Part shown: one piece after another, positions 34,694 through 44,572 of the stretch
Numbering within the stretch: the first letter of the stretch is position 1
Layout: every line of letters begins with the position of its first letter
Source of the DNA: Halomonas sp. H10-9-1
GTDB lineage: Bacteria; Pseudomonadota; Gammaproteobacteria; Pseudomonadales; Halomonadaceae
DNA length: 64,000 nt
Assembly (NCBI RefSeq): GCF_040147005.1
Contig: NZ_JAMSHO010000001.1
Span: forward strand, 124,001-188,000
Direction: 5' to 3'
Notes under the pieces: generated by a model
Database searches by the model: none
The model's input: only the letters and a program-made list of their open reading frames with translations
What the model was told of the DNA's origin: nothing
Program-made: the position numbers and the translations under genes

Positions 34694-36286
34694 TCAGGGG
34701 TTCTTCACGTAGGCGTTCTTGCGCAGGTAGAACCACCAGTTGACCACCAGGCAGAGAGCGTAGAAGACCGCGAAGCCGTACATGGCCATCTCCGGGGTGC
34801 CGGCCTTGATCTGCTCGCCCATCACCCGCGGGGCGATGAAGGCGCCGTAGGCCGCGACGGCGGAGGTCCAGCCCAGCACCGGGCCTTTCTGCTGGAGGTT
34901 GAAGATGAAGCCGATGCTGCGGAAGGTGGAACCGTTGCCGATGCCGCTGGCGGCGAACAGCACGATGAACAGCAGCAGGAACATCCAGAAGTACTGGTTG
35001 GGATCGGTGGCGTTGTAGGCCAGCATCATCACGTAGCCCACCGCAGCAGACGCCAGGACCATCACCACCGAGATCGCCTGGGTGACGATGGCGCCGCCCA
35101 CCTTGTCGGAGATCCAGCCGCCTACCGGACGGATCAGGGCGCCCACGAAGGGCCCCATCCAGGCCCAGGTGAGGGCGCTGGGGGCGTCTGGGTTGGCGAC
35201 TCGGGTCACGGTACCGTCGGCGGCGACCTCCATCATGTTGCCGAAGATCACCGAGATGGAGAGCGGAAGCGCCGCGGAGAAACCGATGAAGGAGCCGAAG
35301 GTGGCGATGTAGAGCACCGTCATCGCCCAGGTGTGCTTGTTGGAGAAGATCGCGAACTGCTTCTGGATGTTGGGCTTGATATCACCCGGGATCAGGCGCA
35401 GTAGGAACAGGGTCAGTACGATGGTCAGCGGCAGGGCGAGCCACATGTTGAGGAAGCCCAGCGCCACCACGCCGACGATGGAGGTCACGATGCCCACGGC
35501 GTAGAGGCCCAGGATCTTGCCGAAGGCCTGCAGCGGCGTGCCGGGGTTGGGGGTGATGGCCCTGATGTTGTTCATCCCAAACCAGCCGGCGAAGGCCAGC
35601 GGAATCAGGAAGACCAGCCAGATGAAGCCGGCATTCTGGATCCAGGTATCGGTGCCCGCTTCGATACGCCCGATCAGAGTGCCGCTGGCCTTCTGCAGCT
35701 CCATGGGGTCGCCGCCCAGGGCGCCGAACAGGCCCACGGTCATCACCAGCGGGATCAGGATCTGCATGGTGGTGACGCCGAAGTTGCCGAGGCCGGCGTT
35801 CATCCCCAGCGCGTAGCCCTGCTGCTTCTTGGGGAAGAAGCTGGAGATGTTGCTCATCGAGTTGGCGAAGTTGCCGCCGCCGATGCCGGAGAGCAGCGCC
35901 AGCGCCTGGAACACCCAGAAGGGGGTGTCCGGGTTCATCAGTGCGATGCCGGTGCCCAAGGCAGGCACCATCAACAGGGCGGTGGTCAGGAAGATGGTGT
36001 TGCGCCCGCCGGCGATGCGGATCATGAAGGAGGCGGGGATGCGCAGGGTGGCCCCGGCGAGGCCGGCAATCGCCGTCAGGGTGAACAGCTGGTCCACCGT
36101 GAACGGGAAACCCAGGTTGCGCATCTGGGTGGTGATCATTCCCCACATCAGCCACACGGCGAAGCCCATCAACAGGCTGGGGATGGAGATCCACAGGTTG
36201 CGGTTGGCAACCTTCTTGCCCTCCGACTCCCAGAACTCCTCGTTCTCGACATCCCAGTGTTCGATGTCGGCATTCTTCCTGGTCAT
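34694..36286 (-). CDS. narK: NarK, nitrate/nitrite transporter (E. coli NarK-like, type II)
   Basis: A 530-residue carrier close in pattern to E. coli NarK: ENEEFWESEGKKVANRNLWI at the start, then GGNFANSMSNISSFFPKKQQ and GMNAGLGNFGVTTMQ (first nitrate signature). IGNGSTFRSIGFIF is in the C-half. I chose ATG 36286 with GAGGGGAAA upstream rather than the longer frame to 36346, which would include the FNR/DNR box. Type II carriers mainly exchange nitrate for nitrite. It heads the run narK-usp-two transporters. Confidence 0.93.
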   Translation of the reverse strand: MTRKNADIEHWDVENEEFWESEGKKVANRNLWISIPSLLMGFAVWLMWGMITTQMRNLGFPFTVDQLFTLTAIAGLAGATLRIPASFMIRIAGGRNTIFLTTALLMVPALGTGIALMNPDTPFWVFQALALLSGIGGGNFANSMSNISSFFPKKQQGYALGMNAGLGNFGVTTMQILIPLVMTVGLFGALGGDPMELQKASGTLIGRIEAGTDTWIQNAGFIWLVFLIPLAFAGWFGMNNIRAITPNPGTPLQAFGKILGLYAVGIVTSIVGVVALGFLNMWLALPLTIVLTLFLLRLIPGDIKPNIQKQFAIFSNKHTWAMTVLYIATFGSFIGFSAALPLSISVIFGNMMEVAADGTVTRVANPDAPSALTWAWMGPFVGALIRPVGGWISDKVGGAIVTQAISVVMVLASAAVGYVMMLAYNATDPNQYFWMFLLLFIVLFAASGIGNGSTFRSIGFIFNLQQKGPVLGWTSAVAAYGAFIAPRVMGEQIKAGTPEMAMYGFAVFYALCLVVNWWFYLRKNAYVKNP

Positions 36287-36332
36287 GGCGTTTCCCCTCA
36301 GGTCTGCGTTATTCCGGTGGCCCTGATATCGG

Positions 36333-36346
36333 TTGATCGATATCAA
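36333..36346 (-). promoter_or_regulatory. FNR/DNR box upstream of narK
   Basis: TTGAT-CGAT-ATCAA is a perfect dyad, the best in the window. It is centred 53 bp upstream of the narK start codon and predicts a start about 12 bp before that codon. Confidence 0.85.
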
Positions 36347-36426
36347 GGTGCTGGAACTGTTGGGGGAAAGATACGCCTGAGCCCGCGGGCGCGAAACGTG
36401 CCGCCACGGGCCGGAAAGGGGAAGAC

Positions 36427-36442
36427 TACCTCCAGAGGGGTA
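36427..36442 (-). promoter_or_regulatory. NarL 7-2-7 site upstream of narK
   Basis: TACCTCC-AG-AGGGGTA is an inverted pair of NarL heptamers, about 95 bp upstream of the FNR/DNR box. Further heptamers lie at 36501-36507 (AGAGGTA) and 36534-36540 (GGAGGTA). Nitrate activation of narK by NarXL is therefore likely. Confidence 0.65.
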
Positions 36443-36562
36443 GAGGGGTGTTTTGTGTAATGCCTTGTTTTATTAGGGTTTGTGTCGCCGGCGGGGTGGT
36501 AGAGGTAGGGCGCCGGCGGGCCCCGGGGTATTTGGAGGTATCCACACAGAACCGGGTGCGGT

Positions 36563-37228
36563 TTAGCGGTCGATCCCCTCCTGCACCGCCCACACCGCCG
36601 CCTCGACCCGCGAGCGCAGGTTGAGCTTCTTGAGCAGGTGCTTGACGTGCACCTTGACGGTGCCCTCGGTGATCTCCAGCTTGCGGGCGATCATCTTGTT
36701 GGAGAGCCCGGCGGCGAGCTCGCGCAGGATCTCACGCTCGCGCTGGGTGAGGCTGTGGATATCAGGCGCCGCCGGCTGGTTGCGCTGGCTGCGCAGCGCC
36801 TCGGCGAGCAGCGCGGTGAGGCTCTCGCTGATCACCATGCGCCCCAGGGAGGCCTGGCGCAGCTGGCGCACCATCTCGTCGGGATCCATGTCCTTGAGCA
36901 GGTAGCCGTCGGCGCCGCTGCGCAGGGCATTGACCACATCCTCCTCGTGGTCGGAGACGGTGAACATCACGATGCGCCCGGCGTAGCCCGCGTCGCGCAG
37001 GCGGCGCAGCGTCTCGATGCCGTCGAGCCCCGGCATGTTGAGGTCGAGCAGCACCATGTCGGGGTCCAGCTCGGCGGCCAGGCGGATGCCCACCTCGGGT
37101 TCGCCCGCCTCGCCGGCAAGCACCAGGTCATCCTCCAGCTCCAGCAGCTGGGAGACCCCGCGGCGCAGCAACGGGTGGTCGTCGATGATCAGGATGGTGG
37201 CAGGGCTGTCGGCGGCGGTGTCGGTCAT
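36563..37228 (-). CDS. narL: NarL, nitrate/nitrite response regulator
   Basis: A 221-residue NarL/FixJ regulator. The receiver domain has [11 protein letters not shown] at the start and the phosphoacceptor aspartate in [14 protein letters not shown]. The LuxR-type HTH is [20 protein letters not shown], followed by [17 protein letters not shown]. It binds TACYYMT heptamers, and clusters of these precede narK, the 39328 transporter and narG. It overlaps narX by 4 bp. Confidence 0.95.
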   Translation of the reverse strand: MTDTAADSPATILIIDDHPLLRRGVSQLLELEDDLVLAGEAGEPEVGIRLAAELDPDMVLLDLNMPGLDGIETLRRLRDAGYAGRIVMFTVSDHEEDVVNALRSGADGYLLKDMDPDEMVRQLRQASLGRMVISESLTALLAEALRSQRNQPAAPDIHSLTQREREILRELAAGLSNKMIARKLEITEGTVKVHVKHLLKKLNLRSRVEAAVWAVQEGIDR

Positions 37229-39156
37229 CCTGGGGTCCTGTCGTCGGGTGAATCGGTGGTGATGGCGCTGTGCGGGTCCACGTGGCTTGCCTCGGCGCTG
37301 GCCTGCTGGTGGATCAGGCGCGCGGTCTGGGGCGTGAAGATCAGCTCGACCCGGGTGCCCCCCTGGGGGCGATTGCTTACCGTCATGCGGCCGCCGAGGG
37401 TGTCGGCGCGGTCGCGCATGATCACCAGGCCGTAGTGCATCGGCGGCGAGTCGTCGTCCTTGAGGCCCACGCCGTCATCCTCGATGGCGACGTGCAGCCG
37501 CGCCGCCTGGAAGCCGATGGTCACCGCGGCCCAGTGGGCATTGGCGTGCTTGTGCACGTTGGCCAGCGCCTCGCGCACCACCTGCAGCACGTGGATCTCC
37601 TCGTTGGGATTGAGCAGGTGGGGTGGCACGTCCACGGAGAGCGACACCGGGAAGCCCAGGCGCTCGCCGAACTCCTCGGCGGTCTGGCGCAGGGCGCTGG
37701 CGAGCCCCGGCCCCTCGAGCTTGAGGCGGAAGGTGGTGAGCAGCTCGCGCAGCTGGCGGTAGGCGCTGTCGAGCCCGGTGCGTAGCTCGTCGAAGACCGC
37801 TGCCTGGGTCTCCCGCGGGGCCTCCTTCTGCTGCATGCGCTCCAGGCGCGCCACCTGCATCTTGAGGTAGGAGAGCGACTGGGCCAAGGAGTCGTGGAGC
37901 TCCCGGGCGATGATGGTGCGCTCGTTCATCAGCGTCACCTGCTGCTGTTCCTCGATGCGCCGTTGCAGGTAGACCGCGGTGGCCAGCTGGTCCGCCAGGG
38001 CGTTGAGCAGGCGGCGCACGCTGTCGGAGAGCGGCCGCTCACGGGGGTGCCACACCTCCAGGGTGCCGAGCATCAGCTCGCCGACGCTCACCGGCAGCAG
38101 CAGGCACTCGCCCTGCCGGGTGGCCTCCAGGCGCAACGGCTGGGGGTCGATCAGGCAGGCGTGGCAGTCGTGGTCGCGGCAGTACTCCGGTCGCCGCGCC
38201 GAGTGGGTGGCGAGTATGGGGATCTGGCGGTCGTCGTGGGGGTCGTTGAGCGACAGCCGGATGGGTCCCACCTCGAGCAGTTGCTCGAGGTGGCGCAGCA
38301 TGGGGGCAGCGCTGGCGCAGAGGTCGTTGCCGCCGCCGTAGAGGGCGCGGCTGCCGTCGTGCATCACCTGCATGGCGCGATTGCTGCGCTCCAGCTCCAC
38401 CTTCTTGCTGGAGGCGCGCGCCTCCAGCTCTGCGTAGCTCGCCGCCAGCTCCTCGGCCATGCCGTCGAAGGTGCGCCCCAGCAGGGCAAGCTCGTCGCGG
38501 CCCTCGAGGTGCGTGCGATAGGCGAAGTTGCGTTGGGCGGCCTCTCGGGCCAGCACCACCAGCTGGCGCAGCGGCGCCACCAGGTTGTGGCGGATGTCGT
38601 AGAGGGCGATGGCCACCACCACGGCGGTCAGGGCCAGGAAGAGGATCTGCAGGGCGCTGAGCAGCTGGATCTTCGACTCGCTGTTCTGCTCGAGCAGGGT
38701 GACCAGGCGGTCGATGTCATCCACCAGGCCATCCAGCGTCTGGCGCAGGGCCTCGACCTCGAGCCCGCCGTCGTCCAGGGTGCGGTTGACCTCGGGGGCC
38801 AGCGCCTCCTCCCAGCGGGTCTGCAGCAGCCGGTACTGTTCCCACAGGGCATGGTCGCCGGCCCCCGGCAGGGCATCGATCAGCTCGGGGCTTTCCAGGC
38901 GAGCCTCGAAGCGCGCCATCAGCGCCTCGACCCGCTGCCGCTGTTCCGCCGTCGGGCGCTGCTCGTGGCGCTGCAGAGCGGCGACGATCTGGTAGGTGTT
39001 CATGCGCAGCGAGCCGGCCATGTTGATGGCGGCGGCGTCGCCACGGCTGTCGCTGGCCACCGTCATGGTGACCACGATGCTGACCAGCGCCATGGCGCTG
39101 ATGGCGAGCAGCGAGGCGACGATGCGCGCCACCAGGGAGTGTTGCAGCAGTTTCAT
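37225..39156 (-). CDS. narX: NarX, nitrate/nitrite sensor histidine kinase
   Basis: A 643-residue membrane kinase. The start at 39156 gives an N-terminal helix ([20 protein letters not shown]), then the periplasmic ligand P-box with [21 protein letters not shown] second helix ([18 protein letters not shown]) precedes the HAMP region and a GAF-like section with CRDHDCHAC. The phosphoacceptor histidine is in [18 protein letters not shown], and the ATPase domain has EDDGVG and [10 protein letters not shown]. The longer frame to 39735 is a shadow of the divergent transporter. Confidence 0.95.
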   Translation of the reverse strand: MKLLQHSLVARIVASLLAISAMALVSIVVTMTVASDSRGDAAAINMAGSLRMNTYQIVAALQRHEQRPTAEQRQRVEALMARFEARLESPELIDALPGAGDHALWEQYRLLQTRWEEALAPEVNRTLDDGGLEVEALRQTLDGLVDDIDRLVTLLEQNSESKIQLLSALQILFLALTAVVVAIALYDIRHNLVAPLRQLVVLAREAAQRNFAYRTHLEGRDELALLGRTFDGMAEELAASYAELEARASSKKVELERSNRAMQVMHDGSRALYGGGNDLCASAAPMLRHLEQLLEVGPIRLSLNDPHDDRQIPILATHSARRPEYCRDHDCHACLIDPQPLRLEATRQGECLLLPVSVGELMLGTLEVWHPRERPLSDSVRRLLNALADQLATAVYLQRRIEEQQQVTLMNERTIIARELHDSLAQSLSYLKMQVARLERMQQKEAPRETQAAVFDELRTGLDSAYRQLRELLTTFRLKLEGPGLASALRQTAEEFGERLGFPVSLSVDVPPHLLNPNEEIHVLQVVREALANVHKHANAHWAAVTIGFQAARLHVAIEDDGVGLKDDDSPPMHYGLVIMRDRADTLGGRMTVSNRPQGGTRVELIFTPQTARLIHQQASAEASHVDPHSAITTDSPDDRTPG

Positions 39157-39227
39157 CGAGTCGCAGCCGTCAGGGGGAGTGGCTCGGGGCGAAGGGGCCC
39201 CCATACCAGGCAACCTAGGCAGTCTAC

Positions 39228-39257
39228 TACACCCAAGGGGGTAGGGAGGATACCTCC
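39228..39257. promoter_or_regulatory. NarL heptamer cluster between narX and the 39328 transporter
   Basis: TACACCC-AA-GGGGGTA (39228-39243) is a 7-2-7 pair, followed by TACCTCC (39251-39257) inside GGAGGATACCTCC. It lies in the divergent promoter region, so it could autoregulate narXL and drive the transporter-narGHJI side. Confidence 0.65.
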
Positions 39258-39327
39258 GATGCCCCTTTGACCCCCAGGGGGCGGCTACTGAGACTTCTCT
39301 CCACTCCCATCGTTTCCATGGCCCCCG

Positions 39328-40599
39328 ATGACCGCCCCCCCGGAACCCGCCGCCGTCGGCTACCGACCGCTCGTGGTGATGCTGCTGTCGCCGCTGGCCT
39401 TCGCCCTGGTGTTCGCCAGCTGGACCCTGTTCGCCGTGCTGGGGCTGGAGCTGCGCGCCCTGCTGGGGCTGGACGAGTTCGGCTTCGCCCTGCTGCTGGC
39501 CACGCCCATGGCCGCCGGCGCCCTGGCGGCGCTGCCCATGGCGGCCCTGGCACGGCGCTTCGGCGGGCGTCGGGTGATGGTCGCCAGCCTGCTGCTGATC
39601 TGTCCCTTCCTGTTGGCGGTGGCCCACTCCCGGCTCTTCCCGCACTTCCTGCTGGCCGGTGCCGGCCTGGGGCTGGGGGCAGGGTCGCTTTCGGCCGGGC
39701 TGGTCTATGTCGCCGAGCTCTGCCCGCGCCGCCACGTCGGCCTGGCGCTGGGCCTCTACGGCGCCGGCATGATCGGCGCCGGGCTCTGCTACCTGCTATT
39801 GCCGCTGGTCAGCCAGGCCTACGGCTGGCGCAGCGCCCCGCTGCTGTTGCTGATGCCGGTGCTGGCGGTGGCCGCGCTGCTGTGGCTGTTCGCCGACGAT
39901 CCCGAGGCGTCGGGCCCGGCCGGTGACGAGGCGTCGCCGCCCCGGGCGCTCGGCGCGCTGCGGGAGTGGCCATCGCTGCTGCGCCACTGGCATCCCTGGC
40001 GCCTGGCGGTGGTCTACAGCTTCTTCTACGGCGCCTTCGTGGCGCTGACGCTGTGGCTGCCGGGCTATCTCGGCGCCCAGTACCAGCTGGGGCTGCGCGA
40101 GGCGGCGCTGCTGGCGCTGCCCTTCCCGCTGGCGGTGGGCCTGGGCCAGGTGGCGGGCGGCGCCTGGGGCGACGTGCGCGACTTCCGTGCCCTGCGCTGG
40201 TGGGTCAGCGCCTTCGTGCTGGTGTGCCTCTTCCTGCTCTCCTACCCCCCCTTCACGATGCGGATCGAGGGGGTGGAGCGCATGCTCACCCTGCGCTACA
40301 CCGCCCCGCTATGGGGCTTCCTGGCGCTGCTGGTGGCCATGGGGCTGGCCATGGGGCTCGGCCAGGGCAGCCTGATGCGCATGATCCATCGCGACCACGG
40401 CGACCAGATGGCGCTGGTGGGTGGCCTGTCGCTGGCCCTGGGCGGCCTGTTCGGTGCCCTGCTGCCGCCGGTGTTCGCGCTGGGCAACAGCTGGGTGGGC
40501 ATCCGCACCGCGGGGTTCATGTTCCTCTACGCCTCCCTGGTGGTGTGCATGCTGGTGATGGTGTGGGACCACGCCAGCGGCCGAGGGCGGCGCGCCTGA
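39328..40599 (+). CDS. NNP/NarK-like MFS transporter linked to narG
   Basis: A 423-residue carrier with 12 helices. LGAGSLSAGLVYVAELCPRRH (about residue 114) and LYGAGMIGAGLCYLLLP correspond to the NNP first signature, though more divergent than the other three. MALVGGLSLALGGLFGALLP is the second. The ATG at 39328 lacks a clear ribosome site, so an internal start is possible. It is codirectional with narG, 217 bp upstream, like the narK-narGHJI order of many denitrifiers. It may import nitrate or export nitrite. Confidence 0.8.
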   Translation: MTAPPEPAAVGYRPLVVMLLSPLAFALVFASWTLFAVLGLELRALLGLDEFGFALLLATPMAAGALAALPMAALARRFGGRRVMVASLLLICPFLLAVAHSRLFPHFLLAGAGLGLGAGSLSAGLVYVAELCPRRHVGLALGLYGAGMIGAGLCYLLLPLVSQAYGWRSAPLLLLMPVLAVAALLWLFADDPEASGPAGDEASPPRALGALREWPSLLRHWHPWRLAVVYSFFYGAFVALTLWLPGYLGAQYQLGLREAALLALPFPLAVGLGQVAGGAWGDVRDFRALRWWVSAFVLVCLFLLSYPPFTMRIEGVERMLTLRYTAPLWGFLALLVAMGLAMGLGQGSLMRMIHRDHGDQMALVGGLSLALGGLFGALLPPVFALGNSWVGIRTAGFMFLYASLVVCMLVMVWDHASGRGRRA

Positions 40600-40637
40600 C
40601 CCGTCATGCGGGCTATCTCCCCGGCGATGGCGGCGTC

Positions 40638-40674
40638 TATCCCCTTGGGGGTAGACGAGGGGTATATGGAGGTA
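40638..40674 (+). promoter_or_regulatory. NarL heptamer cluster upstream of narG
   Basis: TATCCCC-TT-GGGGGTA (40638-40653) is a near 7-2-7 pair. AGGGGTA (40658-40664) and GGAGGTA (40668-40674) follow as direct copies. All lie 140-180 bp upstream of the narG start codon. I find no FNR/DNR box in the 217-bp gap. Confidence 0.6.
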
Positions 40675-40816
40675 ACCAGGCAGTATTCGCCGCCGCCATC
40701 GCCCAGAATTGCTGGCAAGGAACCGGCCCTGGTCCCGCGCCGAGCGCGCTCTCGACCAAGGCTGACCGGGTGGCCCGACGAGGCCACGCATCTTTTCAGG
40801 AGCCTGGAGAGCGACC

Positions 40817-43800
40817 ATGAGTCACTTCATCGATCGGCTGAACTTCTTCCGCAAGGCCCGCGAGCCCTTCGCCAACGACCACGGCGAGCTTCGCGACGAG
40901 TCCCGCGGCTGGGAGAACGGCTACCGGCAGCGCTGGCAGCATGACAAGGTCGTGCGTTCCACCCACGGGGTGAACTGCACCGGGTCGTGCAGCTGGAAGA
41001 TCTACGTCAAGAACGGCCTAGTCACCTGGGAGACCCAGCAGACCGATTACCCGCGCACCCGGCCCGACCTGCCCAACCACGAGCCGCGTGGCTGCCCGCG
41101 CGGCGCCAGCTACTCCTGGTACCTCTACAGCGCCAACCGCCTCAAGCACCCGATGATCCGCAAGCCGCTGCTCAAGCTGTGGCGCGAGGCCCTCCAGGCG
41201 AAGAAGGATCCGGTGGAGGCCTGGGCCTCCATCGTCGAGGACCCGGCCAAGGCCAAGCAGTACAAGCGCGCCCGTGGCATGGGCGGCTTCGTGCGTGCCG
41301 ACTGGAACGAGGTCAACCAGCTGATCGGCGCCTCCAACGTCTACACCGCCAAGCAGTACGGCCCGGACCGCATCATCGGCTTCTCGCCGATCCCCGCCAT
41401 GTCCATGGTCAGCTACGCCGCCGGCAGCCGCTACATGTCGCTGATCGGCGGCGTCTGCATGAGCTTCTACGACTGGTACTGCGACCTGCCGCCGGCCTCG
41501 CCGATGACCTGGGGCGAGCAGACCGACGTGCCCGAGTCCGCCGACTGGTACAACTCCGGCTACATCATCGCCTGGGGCTCCAACGTGCCCCAGACCCGCA
41601 CCCCGGACGCCCACTTCTTCACCGAGGTGCGCTACAAGGGCACCAAGACCGTCTCGGTGACTCCGGACTACGCCGAGGTCTCCAAGCTCACCGACGAGTG
41701 GCTCTCCGCCAAGCAGGGCACCGACGCCGCCCTGGCCATGGCCATGGGCCACGTCATCCTCAAGGAGTTCCACCTCGAGAACCCCAGCGCCTACTTCACC
41801 GACTACGTGCGGCGCTACTCCGACATGCCCTTCCTGGTCGAGCTGGAGGCCCGCGAGGACGGCAGCTACGCGCCCGGCCGCCAGCTGCGCGCCAGCGACT
41901 TCGACGGCAACATGGGGCAGGACAACAACCCCGAGTGGAAGACCGTGGCGTGGGACGAGACCCGCGACCAGCCGGTGGTGCCGCGGGGCTCCATCGGCTT
42001 CCGCTGGGGCGAGGAGGGCAAGTGGAACCTCGAGCCGCTGGACGCCGACGGCGCCGAGATCAAGCCGCTGCTGACCCTGGCCGACAAGCATGACGAGGTG
42101 GCCAAGGTCGCCTTCCCCTACTTCGGCGGCATCGCCCACGAGCACTTCGAGCACGTCAAGAGCGGCGGCGCCAGCGACGAGCTGCTGTTCCACAGCCTGC
42201 CCGCCAAGCGCATGAAGAAGGCCGACGGCAGTGACGTGCTGGCGGTCACCGTCTTCGACCTGATGTGTGCCAACTACGGCATCGACCGCGGCTTCGGAGA
42301 AGACGACGGCGCCACCTCCTATGACCAGGTCAAGCCCTACACCCCGGCCTGGCAGGAGAAGATCACCGGCGTGCCCGCCGAGCAGGCCACCCGCATCGCC
42401 CGTGAGTTCGCTCAGAACGCCGACAAGACCCAGGGTCGCTCCATGATCATCGTCGGTGCCGGGATGAACCACTGGTACCACATGGACATGAACTACCGCG
42501 GCCTGATCAACATGCTGGTCATGTGCGGCTGCATCGGCCAGAGCGGCGGCGGCTGGTCCCACTACGTGGGCCAGGAGAAGCTGCGCCCGCAGACCGGCTG
42601 GACCCCGCTGGCCTTCGGCCTCGACTGGCACCGTCCGCCGCGCCACATGAACTCCACCTCCTTCTTCTACAACCACTCCTCCCAGTGGCGCTACGAGAAG
42701 CTCGAGGTCAAGGAGATCCTGTCGCCGCTGGCCAAGGCCGAGGACTACTCCGGCAGCCTGATCGACTTCAACGTGCGCTCCGAGCGCATGGGCTGGCTGC
42801 CCTCCGCGCCGCAGCTCGGCACCAACCCGCTGCGCCTGGCCGCCGCCGCCGAGGCCGCCGGCATGTCCACCAAGGACTACGCCGTGCAGCAGCTCAAGGA
42901 GGGCAAGCTCGCCTTCGCCGCGGAGGATCCGGACAACCCCCAGAACTTCCCGCGCAACCTCTTCATCTGGCGCTCCAACCTGCTGGGCAGCTCGGGCAAG
43001 GGCCACGAGTACATGCTCAAGTACCTGCTGGGCACCCGCCACGGCATCCAGGGCAAGGACCTGGGCGAGTTCGGTGGCCAGAAGCCGGAAGAGGTGAAAT
43101 GGCATGACGAGGCGCCCGAGGGCAAGCTCGACCTGCTGGTGACCCTGGACTTCCGCATGTCCACCACCTGCCTCTACTCGGACGTGGTGCTGCCCACGGC
43201 GACCTGGTACGAGAAGGACGACCTCAACACCTCCGACATGCACCCCTTCATCCACCCGCTCACCGCGGCCACCGACCCGGCGTGGGAGTCGCGCAGCGAC
43301 TGGGAGATCTTCAAGGGCATCGCCAAGGCCTTCTCCGAGGCTACCGAGGGGCACCTGGGCGAGGAGACCGACCTGGTCACCCTGCCGCACCAGCACGACT
43401 CCCCGGCCGAGCTGGCCCAGCCCGAGGTCAAGGACTGGAAGAAGGGCGAGTGTGAGCCGATCCCCGGCAAGACCATGCCGGCGCTGATCGAGGTCAAGCG
43501 CAACTATCCCGAGACCTATGAGCGCTTCACCTCCATCGGCCCGCTGCTGGAGGAGATCGGCAACGGCGGCAAGGGCATCGCCTGGAAGACCGAGAAGGAG
43601 GTCAAGCTGCTGGGCGACCTGAACCATCGCAAGACCGAGGGGCCGCACAAGGGCCGCCCCCAGCTCGACAGCGCCATCGACGCCGCCGAGATGATCCTGA
43701 CCCTGGCGCCGGAGACCAACGGCCAGGTGGCGGTCAAGGCGTGGGGCGCGCTCTCCAAGATCACCGGGCGCGACCATACCCACCTGGCGCACCCCAAGGA

Positions 43801-44572
43801 GGAGGAGAAGATCCGCTTCCGCGACATCGTCGCCCAGCCGCGCAAGATCATCTCCAGCCCCACCTGGTCCGGCCTCGAGGACGAGCATGTCTCCTACAAC
43901 GCCGGCTACACCAACGTGCATGAGCTGATCCCGTGGCGCACCGTCAGCGGCCGCCAGCAGTTCTACCAGGACCACCCCTGGATGCGCGCCTTCGGCGAGA
44001 GCCTGCTTGTCTACCGTCCGCCCATTGATACCAAGGCGGCGGTGAGCGTGGCCGAGCCCAAGGGTAACGGTAACCCGGAGATCGCCCTGAACTGGATCAC
44101 CCCGCACCAGAAGTGGGGCATCCACTCCACCTACTCGGACAACCTGCTGATGCAGACCCTGTCCCGTGGCGGACCGATCGTGTGGATGTCCGAAGACGAT
44201 GCGAAGTCCATCGGCGTCGAGGACAACGACTGGATCGAGCTCTACAACGCCAACGGCGCCATCGCGGCGCGGGCGGTGGTCAGCCAGCGGGTCAAGAACG
44301 GCATGGCGATGATGTACCACGCCCAGGAGCGCATCCTGAACATGCCGGGCTCCGAGATGACCGGGACCCGCGGCGGCATCCACAACTCGGTGACGCGCGT
44401 CTGCCCCAAGCCGACCCACATGATCGGCGGCTACGCGCAGCTCTCCTACAGCTTCAACTACTACGGCACCGTCGGCTCCAACCGCGATGAGTTCGTCATC
44501 GTGCGCAAGATGAAGAAGATCGACTGGCTGGATGGCGAAGGCAACGACTACGAGCAGGAGGCCGTGAAATGA
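40817..44572 (+). CDS. narG: Respiratory nitrate reductase alpha subunit
   Basis: A 1251-residue molybdoenzyme, standard NarG length. The N-terminal FeS ligand motif is THGVNCTGSCSW (His and three Cys; a later Cys is in EPRGCPRGASYSW). The Mo-bis-MGD ligand Asp is expected in the YNSGYIIAWGSNVPQTRTPD region. A final HMIGGYAQLSYSFNYYGT is NarG-like. It has no Tat signal and faces the cytoplasm. The ATG at 40817 follows AGGAGCCTGGAGAG. It overlaps narH by 4 bp. Confidence 0.98.
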   Translation: MSHFIDRLNFFRKAREPFANDHGELRDESRGWENGYRQRWQHDKVVRSTHGVNCTGSCSWKIYVKNGLVTWETQQTDYPRTRPDLPNHEPRGCPRGASYSWYLYSANRLKHPMIRKPLLKLWREALQAKKDPVEAWASIVEDPAKAKQYKRARGMGGFVRADWNEVNQLIGASNVYTAKQYGPDRIIGFSPIPAMSMVSYAAGSRYMSLIGGVCMSFYDWYCDLPPASPMTWGEQTDVPESADWYNSGYIIAWGSNVPQTRTPDAHFFTEVRYKGTKTVSVTPDYAEVSKLTDEWLSAKQGTDAALAMAMGHVILKEFHLENPSAYFTDYVRRYSDMPFLVELEAREDGSYAPGRQLRASDFDGNMGQDNNPEWKTVAWDETRDQPVVPRGSIGFRWGEEGKWNLEPLDADGAEIKPLLTLADKHDEVAKVAFPYFGGIAHEHFEHVKSGGASDELLFHSLPAKRMKKADGSDVLAVTVFDLMCANYGIDRGFGEDDGATSYDQVKPYTPAWQEKITGVPAEQATRIAREFAQNADKTQGRSMIIVGAGMNHWYHMDMNYRGLINMLVMCGCIGQSGGGWSHYVGQEKLRPQTGWTPLAFGLDWHRPPRHMNSTSFFYNHSSQWRYEKLEVKEILSPLAKAEDYSGSLIDFNVRSERMGWLPSAPQLGTNPLRLAAAAEAAGMSTKDYAVQQLKEGKLAFAAEDPDNPQNFPRNLFIWRSNLLGSSGKGHEYMLKYLLGTRHGIQGKDLGEFGGQKPEEVKWHDEAPEGKLDLLVTLDFRMSTTCLYSDVVLPTATWYEKDDLNTSDMHPFIHPLTAATDPAWESRSDWEIFKGIAKAFSEATEGHLGEETDLVTLPHQHDSPAELAQPEVKDWKKGECEPIPGKTMPALIEVKRNYPETYERFTSIGPLLEEIGNGGKGIAWKTEKEVKLLGDLNHRKTEGPHKGRPQLDSAIDAAEMILTLAPETNGQVAVKAWGALSKITGRDHTHLAHPKEEEKIRFRDIVAQPRKIISSPTWSGLEDEHVSYNAGYTNVHELIPWRTVSGRQQFYQDHPWMRAFGESLLVYRPPIDTKAAVSVAEPKGNGNPEIALNWITPHQKWGIHSTYSDNLLMQTLSRGGPIVWMSEDDAKSIGVEDNDWIELYNANGAIAARAVVSQRVKNGMAMMYHAQERILNMPGSEMTGTRGGIHNSVTRVCPKPTHMIGGYAQLSYSFNYYGTVGSNRDEFVIVRKMKKIDWLDGEGNDYEQEAVK

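Noticed and set aside
40698..40715. TTGC-TG-GCAA as an FNR box upstream of narG
   Set aside because: It does not match TTGAT-N4-ATCAA in half-site or spacing.
41018..44419. A 1133-codon minus-strand frame opposite narG
   Set aside because: It is composed of Val/Leu/Gly/His-rich shadow sequence with no motif, while narG on the other strand is unmistakable.
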